A stretch of DNA of 64,000 bases. It comes from Cheilinus undulatus (lineage: Eukaryota; Chordata; Actinopteri; Labriformes; Labridae). The position numbers and the translations under genes were made by a program. Of this stretch, positions 45,716 through 64,000 are shown in pieces. The notes beneath the pieces are model-generated. The model saw only the letters and a list, made by a program, of their open reading frames with translations, made no database searches and was not told the origin of the DNA. Location of the stretch: NCBI RefSeq assembly GCF_018320785.1, contig NC_054869.1, positions 16,378,698 through 16,442,697 of the forward strand, given 5' to 3'. Positions within the stretch are counted from its first letter, which is position 1. Each line of letters opens with the position of its first letter.

Positions 45716-45828
45716 AGAGAACAGAAATCTCTAGCAACACTTGTATTTAAGAGAACTTTATTAGACTGCATAAAGTCTAATAAAGTTCTTTTCTTAACTA
45801 CAAGTGTTGCTGGAGATTTCTGTTCTCT
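45716..45828. repeat. Long near-perfect inverted repeat (hairpin, arms about 55 bases)
   Basis: AGAGAACAGAAATCTCTAGC at 45716-45735 pairs with GCTGGAGATTTCTGTTCTCT at 45809-45828. The arms continue inward through ACACTTGTA and GAACTTTATTAGACT to a loop of only a few bases near 45770. Arms differ by two or three substitutions and a small indel. It sits next to a minus-strand LINE fragment, so it may have arisen by inverted duplication of a retroelement piece. Confidence 0.85.
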
Positions 45829-46045
45829 TTTAAAGATGCAACAGGCAGGTCTGGAAAAGCAATTGAAAATAATAAAGGAATAAAATCAAGCAAATTAATT
45901 ACAGATGATGCAAGAGTTGTAGTAAGAAGACAACATCTCATTACAGGAAATAAAAAGATGTGTATGTATATGCTTTAACTTGTATTAAGCAGCAGTTTTT
46001 ACATTGACAGATAATTCTTAGAGAGAGTCAAAAGCAAAATGCAAG

Positions 46046-46228
46046 TTACAAAAAATGATCACCCTCATAGAGATGCACGTGAGAACCATTCAAAGAAGAA
46101 ACAGCATCATTGATATGCACAGTGAAGAGTATGGCACCCAAAACTGAACCTTGTGGCACACCAAAATTAATCAACAAAAACTCACAGTTGGCGAGACAAA
46201 ATTTAACACATTGGAACCTGTCAAACAA
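46046..46228 (-). mobile_element. LINE reverse-transcriptase fragment
   Basis: The minus strand encodes LLINFGVPQGSVLGAILFTV then HINDAVSSLNGSHVHLYEGD. GVPQGSVLG and the Y-x-D-D region (here YEGD, catalytic first Asp position altered) are hallmarks of a non-LTR retrotransposon RT domain of the L2/CR1 or related type. It is short, isolated and dead. Probable continuation to about 45840 is not readable. Confidence 0.75.
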
Positions 46229-46229
46229 G

Positions 46230-46680
46230 GATTCCTTAGACTAGGCACATGCACTTCTCATCAGTGAAACCCCATGAATGTAAAGTATGCCTATCTAGCA
46301 AAGAGGCCCTTGGAGTTTGGTTATCATGTTGGAAGCATTACATTTATGTGCACTTATGCTCACAGTTGTGCATGTTTACAGTTTTTCTGATGAGTACAAA
46401 CTGTACCTATGGACATGTCAGAATCAGCAAGTGAGGTCTAAGACAAAATGTTTGCTCATAGGCAAATGGTTATCATATGTGACAGGTCCCACATAGCAAC
46501 CAAAATAAGAATCTTGATAATTATTTCATCACATTTGTATGATTATTGATCATGAATGATCAGTTTTGTTCCTGGAGAAGTTGATGAGTGTTCTGACACA
46601 TACATGTAAACCTAAACCTCTTTTCAACAAAAAATTAATGATATGCTATCAGAGAGGCAAGGAACTGTTACTGAGCAGGG
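46230..46680. other. Spacer upstream of the DPYSL2 promoter
   Basis: AT-rich to about 46660. No recognised element or gene. Confidence 0.35.
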
Positions 46681-47012
46681 CGGGGCAGAGCGCATGCGCG
46701 GTACCTCTTTGTGGCCCTTCCCTTCTTGGTGCTTGTCTGGTCTTCAGGGACCTCTTCCAGCAGTAAATCCAAGGAAAGGACTGTTGGGAAAAACTACAAC
46801 AGTTTATTTAAAAGCATTATCAAGGCTTCGCTGTGCAAACTCCTCTAACTAGCGACAGAAATTGTCAGACAGGAGGGCAGATATCCGTGGGCGTCGTCTG
46901 GCCACCAAGCAGAGCATCCATTCATCCTTTCATTGGCGGCTGAGGTTTTCCAGACGAGCTAGCTAGCGTTAGCCGAGAGGCAGGGGGCAGCTGTGACAGA
47001 GGCATCTTCAAA
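46681..47012 (+). promoter_or_regulatory. dpysl2: DPYSL2 promoter / 5' UTR with NRF1-like and inverted CCAAT motifs
   Basis: CpG content rises from 46680. AGCGCATGCGCG at 46689-46700 matches the NRF1 consensus at 11 of 12 positions. An inverted CCAAT box (CATTGGCGG) lies at about 46931-46939, 75-80 bases before the ATG. No TATA box. This arrangement fits the downstream promoter that gives the short CRMP2 N-terminus. Confidence 0.5.
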
Positions 47013-56928
<9,916 letters not shown>

Positions 56929-59340
56929 GTATGCAGTCAGTATATTCAGATTTTGTTTCAAAACATTACTGCTTTAGGGCTTGTGTCCTCAGTAGTTTTG
57001 TTCTTGGGCACCAGAGTTTTTCTTCTTAAATGTCCCCAACAAGGAGAGTGCATATGAGGTTGACCAGCTAAAAAAAATCACAGCAAGTGTCCCCTTAATA
57101 AACACCATGTCTTCTTTTTGTACTTCTACTTTGAGCCCTTCAATTTGACATATTTGAACTTGTCACAGTGGCAGTGGTGCCATTGTTGCTAGTCTTTTTT
57201 CATCAACCAATCATGTAGTGGGATTGTCACCTTGGTTGTAAGACATGGAGAAATATGCTTGTTTTTGCCCTGTCTGTCTATCCTGAGCTGAGAAAGAAAG
57301 AAAGAGCAGGACTATAGAGCCAGCCTGAGTCATTCCTCACTATAAAATCTCTCTGAACAATGAGGAAACAACTCACTTTGTTTTATTTTCAATGGATGCT
57401 AACTATGCAAAGAAATCTGCGTGCTGTCAGAGTGAGCGTTGACTCATGACAATATTAAACTTTATCATCTAAAGTACAAGAGACAGTATCCTCTGATTCA
57501 TGTTGATAGTGAAAATGTAGCCTCTTACATAAGCATCAAGTGTTCTTTTCACTCTTCATTGTCATTTCTTACCACAAAGAAAAAAATGATAGATTTTTGT
57601 AAATGACAAATAGAAGAATTAGATATGATACAATATGCTTCATTGTGCTCTTGGTGAATTTTGTCATGGGTTTAATTGCTTCACACTTTTAGATGCTGTC
57701 GTAGTAGCAGAAATAATTAAAACAAAAATGCAAACAACAATCCACTTGTAAACAGAGAAGCGCCTATCAATGAAAGCCTAAAAACAATATTCTAAACGCT
57801 ATCCATGTTGCACAGGAGCAAATAAAAACACATTTGATTATCAATTAACTAGCTGAAAAAGGTGTAGGCTGAAGTGAAACTTTATATCTTTATCTATATC
57901 TTGTATGTATTTTAACTAGGGATCACTGAAATCTAATACCAACACATCTGATGTCTACCGTATCAAATTACTACACAGTTTTTCGTACTTTATTTTGGTA
58001 TCCCCCTACCTCGTTACAACCTCCCGTCAGTCCAAATGAAAGGCAGGAAATAGGTTATGTGGTTTATTTGCCCTTATTTTATTTCAGCAGAGCATGACCA
58101 TCTTTTAATCGTTTTGATGTCTGGATCAATGTCTCTGCTCTGCTCTGCTCGTGTGTTCCTACCAAGGACACAATTCCTCTGTCTGACACATTTATTTTAT
58201 TGTAGCCTTTCCCAGACTTCATTACGCTGCAGCCCAGAGACCTGAAAATCTTCTGGGGCCCACCAGAACCCTTGCACAACCATAAAATGAGGCTCAAACA
58301 TTTATCTTTATCTTTATCTTTATATCTTTATAAACAGGGAATTTCCACTGAAATGCTTTGCTTTCGCATACGGTAACATTCTCATGAGGTGTTTTTAGGG
58401 TCACAAAGCACAATTAATTGGCCACTGCCACTTATTTTCAACTCCAGCTTTATTGTCCCCTAAAGATGGGTGACTACAAATTTGATCAGATTCAGCCATG
58501 ACTTTTGAGTCGTACGACTCGTGAGGAAGTCACCCTGACTTTCAGTCAGATCATGCTTAGTAGCTGTGCAGGGGCCCGGGTATGGCCCGACCAGCTGCCC
58601 CCAACTGGTTGGGTGGATTTCTGACATGTTGGATATTTTGGTCGTACGACTCCAGACACTCCCGCAGTGAGAGAAGAGCCACGAGCAGAATCCTCAATTT
58701 CGGGATATTTTTTCCTTTGTAAACTGCTAGGCAGCATCTTAAATCATCCTGACAACAGCAGGAATGAGTTTCTACTACCCCCAACCCCCCTATGTTAAAG
58801 GGAAATATTCCTACCTGCAGACCTCCAGCTTACATGGATGGCTATGCTGTTTGTGTGTGGGATAGAAAGAGAGATAGTAGGAGAGAGAAAAGATATGACT
58901 TGATGCGACTGTCACCTCAGTGTGTGAGACTGCTTCAAAGGAAACCTGGCTGATTTTTGTCATAGTCCTTCCTGACTTCACTCGTACAGTGTGAGCACTC
59001 TGGTCATGCCTGACTATCAGACATTATAGTGTAAACACATAAATCGTGCGCAATGGTAGCCCGTCATAAGCCATTCAGTGGCACAGTGTGAGCTGACGTT
59101 CCGCCACGACTGTCATAGAGTTGGCTTCAAATTACACAGTGTATGCCCAGCTTAAAGGAAATTTGCTTTGCATCCAGGCAAAAAAACATGACACATGAGA
59201 AACACAATCATAGAGATTTAGACATAACACTGAAATGCATGAATAAAACAATAAATTAAAGGACAACTGAAGATAGAACCATCATTAAAAGACCCTCCCA
59301 GACATCTGTAGTTAAAATAAAGTACTTTGTATTTTATAAT
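56929..59340 (+). other. dpysl2: DPYSL2 intron 4, left part
   Basis: No exon. A TTTATC/CTTTAT simple tract lies at 58302-58332. Between about 58440 and 59160 is a stretch of higher complexity containing two copies of the palindromic core GTCGTACGAC (58509-58518 and 58641-58650), possibly an old element. Confidence 0.4.
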
Positions 59341-59349
59341 TTTTAAAAT

Positions 59350-60130
59350 TTAGTTTTTTAATGATTTTGGTGATAACAATTTTTCATCCTGTTGTATTTG
59401 GCCTTTGGTCATCTAAATCTCCTGCCAGAGATTAGGAGCTCAAATTCAGCATGGAGAGGATGATCAAGACACTGCATAATGATCTGAGCCTTAGATTTTA
59501 CCGTCTTGTGAAAAGTTAAAGACAGATCGGGCAATTTAATACCAATAATTTTATTGGAAACCTAAACAATATGCTCTAACTCATTTTTATCTCCTAAAGA
59601 GAGGCTACCAAACCAGGAGATTATGACAAAGGTCAGGACAGATTCAACCATGGAGTTATAAAACATAGGCATTAATTTACTGCACACCCCAAACCATTTG
59701 AGCTTCTGAAGGAAGTACAGATGCTGCTGTGATTTACTTCTAAACTACATCAGTGTTTTCATTAAAAGATAGCTTATTGTCAATGACAACACAAGATACT
59801 TATAGCTGGGAATGTGCCCTATTCTATCCCCGTAAGATGACCATGGAGCGCGTTCCCAGCTGAAAGTACCTTGTTTTGATCAGGCATCTGCAAAGTCATT
59901 TAAATTTTTGTTTGTAATATTTATCTCCATAAACGTACATTGTGGCCCAGCAAACTCTTCTCAAATAGCATTAATGTTTACAAAAACAGAGACATCTTTA
60001 TAATCAGGAAAGAGTAGCATAGTAGATTGCTTACCAGTGACACCAGTCAGTCCAACACCAGTTGGACTGTGACACCCGTTGTATACATCAGACAAATAAA
60101 TGATAAAAAGTGACACGAGTTAAAACTTCT
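59350..60130 (-). mobile_element. LINE fragment, C-terminal part of an RT polyprotein
   Basis: The minus strand encodes MPMFYNSMVESVLTFVII followed by SWFGSLSLGDKNE (59670-59584), and further on a HPLHAEFELL-like block near 59450. This is the segment after the reverse transcriptase of Rex1/L2-type fish LINEs. Interrupted and incomplete. Confidence 0.7.
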
Positions 60131-60368
60131 TAGTCCTAAAATAATGACATGTAACCAAGTATATCATGATAAGTTAAAATGTATTCAACTTTATTGTTGA
60201 TTTTGATGATTTTTAGTTACTGGAAATGACCTCTTAAGGCCCACCTACAGTACCTCTAGGGTCCACCAGTGGTCTGCGGCCAACACTTTAGAAATTACTG
60301 CTTTATTGTTTGTCTCTTTTTATTATTTATTTATTTATTTATCAGGGACAATACATAAACATTTCTGC

Positions 60369-60854
60369 TAGGGGTGGGAATCACTAGTGGCCCCACGATA
60401 TGATGTTATCACGATACTTGGGTCATGATTCGATTTTGTTGCGATTTTTTACATTGTACAATACAGTGTGAGTATTGCAATACCATATATAGCGATCTAT
60501 ACCACTTTTTTGACTGTTTAGCTGATTCAGCATTAGTCTTGCCCTCATATTTGTCATATTTCCGCAGTATTTTATTTTCATGTAGCACTTCTTGCAAACC
60601 TTATGTATCATGTCCATCTCATTTGTGCCCTGCTTGCATTCCTAATGTCCTTCCTCTGAAGCTGCCATAATGTTGTACTAACTTTCTCCTGCTCTAGGAC
60701 TGTGGCCTCTGCCGACCTCACTGGACAAACAATTGTCCAAACAATTGATTTTATTTTCCATCATCATTGATCATATTAGCAATTAATTTGGAAAAAAAAG
60801 TCAATACAAAATATCGCAATACTCTGCTGTATTGATTTTTTTCTCCCACCTCTA
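60369..60854. mobile_element. hAT-type MITE (486 bp) with perfect 8-bp duplication
   Basis: Starts TAGGGGTGGGAATCA and ends TTCTCCCACCTCTA, inverse to each other. Flanked by ATTTCTGC at 60361-60368 and 60855-60862. No coding frame recognised. The exact duplication suggests a relatively recent insertion compared with the other repeats. Confidence 0.85.
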
Positions 60855-61041
60855 ATTTCTGCATTGAATTACAGTGCAACCGATGCAATGTATAGAAGAA
60901 TTATAGCCATGGCTAAATTGCAGTCCTTGTCCTTGGTTAGGCTTTTAAGGAATGACACACATGATACAGCAATATCATGTGTGTCAGAATAAAATGGACA
61001 TAAAAGACTAACAATGGCAGTAGACATAAATGAACAACCAC

Positions 61042-62423
61042 TAGGGGTGTGACAAAGATCTCATGCAATGAGATCTTGCGAGATCAAAATGCCACGAGAT
61101 TTTTCGTTACGGAAAAATCTACTGCGAGATTAATACTGCGAAGACACTTGGAGCAGCAGCTCTCCTTACAGAAAACAACACCAAACTGGAAGTCATGAAA
61201 TATTACAAAGATGCCCTGGACACATTAAAACTGTTGGTGAGAGAGGTACTTAAGAAACGGAGCTGATCTGTGATCCATTAAGATGACCATTCCAACCACC
61301 ACCACCCCCTCCTCCATGTGCGCTACTCAGGGCCACAGATGATCTGCCTATGCATAATGAGTTCACCAAACAGTGTGAAATGATGAAATGCTGCTGCTGG
61401 AAACTTGTGCGGTCTCCATCAGGAGAATAAAGTGTTTATTTAGTTCATGCATGCGCACAGACTCGCTCGTGGTGCTGGTATCTGTGACTTTGAAACTTTG
61501 ACTCATTCGCTGCTTCGTCATGTCCTTCTGTTCTCACCGTCTGTCAGTCACACATCCATCAGCTGTTGGCTGTGCTATTATCAATCAGAAGCTTAACATG
61601 AATAGTGTGACGGGCCGTTGTATACAGCAGCGGTAAACTTAGCAAAACAATCTCTGTTTGAGCGCCATACAGTCCATTGTTAGCTCCAAAAACAGAAGTT
61701 CTAGCTCCAGTTAAACGCACCCTGTTTGTTGTCTGACAGTAGGCAGAGCAGAGACACACACCAACGCACACACATTAACACACACGCTCATCTGTGTGTC
61801 GTGTCCAACACTGTCAAAACTCAAATAACAAAAAAAAAGACTACAAAACTATAAAACAATCTATTTCTCTAAATTACAGCAAACGTGTTATTGAAAGAAA
61901 GATTTATTATGAGTGTTTTAAAAACGTATGTCTTAAAGAGGATGACAAATAGTTTGATTGTACTGATGCAGCTTTTTATATTTCAGTCTGTTGTGAACAG
62001 TGCTTAAAGTACTTTCAAAATAATCAAAATGCTTTTCTTATATGTTATTATATATATTAGATCTAATTATTGTAATTCTAGCGATGAGTGAAAGGTGTAT
62101 TAAATTTAAGATTTTATAAACTGTTAAAATGAAAGGTTTGATCTGAAGAGCATTAAAATGTACAGTTTAGTCAAAGTTAGACAAGAAAAACTATTTGGAA
62201 GCATTGATAGCCTGTTCAGTGCAAGAGGAGTTAGTTTAAACATTTTTGAATAGACTGAATGTGTGGCAATTAGGACTTTCAGTTGTGTAAAGGACGTATT
62301 GTCCACCCATGTATTTTTTTGTCCAAAATTTTTTTTTAAAAAGTGTAAAGTCTCGTCTCGTCTCGTGTCTCATCGACCCAGATCTTGTTGTCTTGTGAGA
62401 TAAGAGTCTCGTCACACCCCTTA
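61042..62423. mobile_element. hAT-type non-autonomous element (1.38 kb)
   Basis: Starts TAGGGGTGTGACAAAGATCT and ends GAGTCTCGTCACACCCCTTA. Flanks are ACAACCAC (61034-61041) and ACAACTAC (62424-62431), seven of eight matching. Subterminal GAGAT/TCTCG motifs are frequent at both ends (for example 61060-61140 and 62345-62415). A short open stretch near 61140-61265 has no recognisable transposase domain. Confidence 0.8.
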
Positions 62424-62736
62424 ACAACTACGCAGATACATAAAAACAGCAACAGCAAGGCAGACATAAAAGGCCATTGAAGGCCAGTATATGAATTTTG
62501 TTTGAACGCATGCATAAAGAAGTTACGCCTGTTTCCTTACTGTTTACTTATATGCTTTATTCGGATTTTTAGAGATATTCTCTGAATCATTAACAACACT
62601 GAGATAGCATTTTATTCACTTACCAACTTAAGCACACTTTTTATCTCTTAAAAGCATTGTTTCAGGCACCGACACTGTTTAAAAAGTATAGATTTAGCAC
62701 CAGTTTTTATATATGTATTAAAAACAAACATAATAC

Positions 62737-63301
62737 TAGGGCTGGGTATTGTTAAAAACCTCACGATTCAATTTGATTTAGATTCTTTAGGTTGTGATTC
62801 GATTCGATATCGATTCGATTTGATATTGATTTAAATACTTCAGTGTCGATTCAGTAAGAAGTAGAAATACACAAATAACCTGTTGACAATTTTTCAGTAA
62901 TTATTTTCATGCCCATGTGAACGTTTTTGGTATGTCACCTCACATTTTTGAGCAATAAAACATCTGAAAATAAAAATTTGCACAATAATAACTTATTTGT
63001 GCATATGGAGTACAAAAGTAAAAAACATGACAGTCCTGTATAAACACTGAAAAAGTAAAGTGCATGTAAACTTAAATACTATTTCTGTCCTCCTGGAAAT
63101 TGTGATAAACCTCACATAACATGGTTATGGTTGGTTGTTGTTTGGCCGAGTGCGGCCTCCGTCCATACAACACAAATCACACGCACAGCGACCCCCACTG
63201 GCCAGGAGGTGAATTGATTCAGAGGATTTGCTGAATCGATATTGAATTAGAGGAGGAAATATTGCGATGCATCGATTAATCGATATTTTTACCCACCCCT
63301 A
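62737..63301. mobile_element. hAT-type MITE (565 bp) with perfect 8-bp duplication
   Basis: Starts TAGGGCTGGGTATTG and ends TTTACCCACCCCTA. Flanked by CATAATAC at 62729-62736 and 63302-63309. Subterminal regions are rich in CGATTC and ATCGAT (62765-62830 and 63215-63290), the putative transposase-binding repeats. No coding capacity. Confidence 0.87.
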
Positions 63302-63429
63302 CATAATACCAAAGCCTACTTTTAGCATTGCATATTTTAGCAGGCCACTATTGACCTACTGAGTCATGCCTCTTTATCACCTTATTTAAAAACATTTTAT
63401 AATGTACTGTATTAAAGCAGTACACAGTT

Positions 63430-64000
63430 TGTTTTTTTTTTAAATAATTTTATTTACTTTTCCAAGCAACAAAAATTACACAGACGACAACAGAAATATA
63501 TAATTATCATAAAAACAACCCAAACAAGAAAGGAAACAAACAAACAAAAACAAAACAAAACAACACACAAACAAAAAACAGAACCAACAAAACCATTACA
63601 CAAAAATAAGTAAATATGCAACACAGAAATACAACAGACCCACATGAAAAACAAAAAAGCTCAACTTCCTCCTTTCATGTCCTTTATCATAACTTTAATC
63701 ACTATAATCCCTATAATCCAACAAATTAATATACTAATCTCTCTGAACAACTCATATAAATATTCCATATATCAGGCATTGCTATTGATTCAACCCACTA
63801 AAAATAAATAAATAAACTAAAAATAAATAAATAAATACTCCATCATCAGCACAGACAATTCATCCACCCACAGGGAGTACCGAAATGCTATACTAGTAAG
63901 ACACAGACTACTTATTTGTTAAATGTATAACTTTATGAGTTCAGCACTTGTATTATTTTTCCCCATATGTTCTCAAATTGAGTCACTTTGTTTTTTTCAA
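63430..64000 (-). mobile_element. Possible LINE 3' region, antisense (T run then A-rich body)
   Basis: A T run at about 63429-63441 followed by ATAATTTTATTTACTTTTCC resembles the 3' end of the antisense LINE in the VPS33A intron (T run, then TATTTTATTCGCTTTTTT). The next 500 bases are A- and CA-rich with AAACAAACAAAC-type runs. No diagnostic protein frame is visible before the window ends, so the call is tentative. Confidence 0.35.

Noticed and set aside
63454-63654. 66-codon minus-strand opening rich in Phe, Cys and Val
   Set aside because: Antisense translation of AAC/AAA runs; compositional artefact that only mimics a membrane protein.

Overview
This window is ordinary nuclear DNA from a ray-finned fish, most likely a percomorph teleost. 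The genes are multi-exon with GT-AG introns. Coding exons match vertebrate proteins I recognise (VPS33A, PPP2R2A, BNIP3L, DPYSL2). The spaces between them are full of fish-type repeats: Tc1-like transposons, hAT and piggyBac-like non-autonomous elements, a tRNA-derived SINE and 5'-truncated LINEs. I found no prokaryotic operon, CRISPR array or phage. All family assignments are from reading the sequence; no database search was run.

Layout. 1-3015 (+): last three exons of VPS33A, with an antisense LINE in one intron. 3056-8130: Tc1-like relics and plain spacer. 9020-9700 (+): last exon of an unrecognised gene for a 68-residue single-pass membrane protein. 9765-11337: Tc1-like copy. 13080-16231 (-): a two-exon gene for a 382-residue coiled-coil protein built on an exact 14-residue repeat, with a Tc1-like copy in its intron. 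16735-17845: Tc1-like relic. 18731-19161 (+): a predicted two-exon gene for an unrecognised 96-residue protein. 20300-29115 (+): complete PPP2R2A coding region (10 exons, 448 aa). 29116-37890: its 3' UTR and spacer, with a long-armed TTAA-flanked element and nested SINE/hAT insertions. 37892-43690 (+): complete BNIP3L/NIX (6 exons, 237 aa). 43855-45010: Tc1-like relic. 47013 to the right edge (+): first four exons of DPYSL2 (CRMP2); the rest lies outside. Its introns 1 and 4 hold most of the dated repeat insertions.

The genes do not form a pathway. PPP2R2A-BNIP3L-DPYSL2 is a conserved vertebrate block (8p21 in human), while VPS33A is on human chromosome 12, so its adjacency here marks a rearrangement relative to mammals. 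BNIP3L (mitophagy receptor) and VPS33A (lysosomal HOPS/CORVET fusion) both act in delivery to lysosomes, but this is probably coincidence of position. The less ordinary items are the 13 x 42-bp coiled-coil gene, the two small unrecognised genes, and a set of transposon insertions whose target-site duplications can be read directly.
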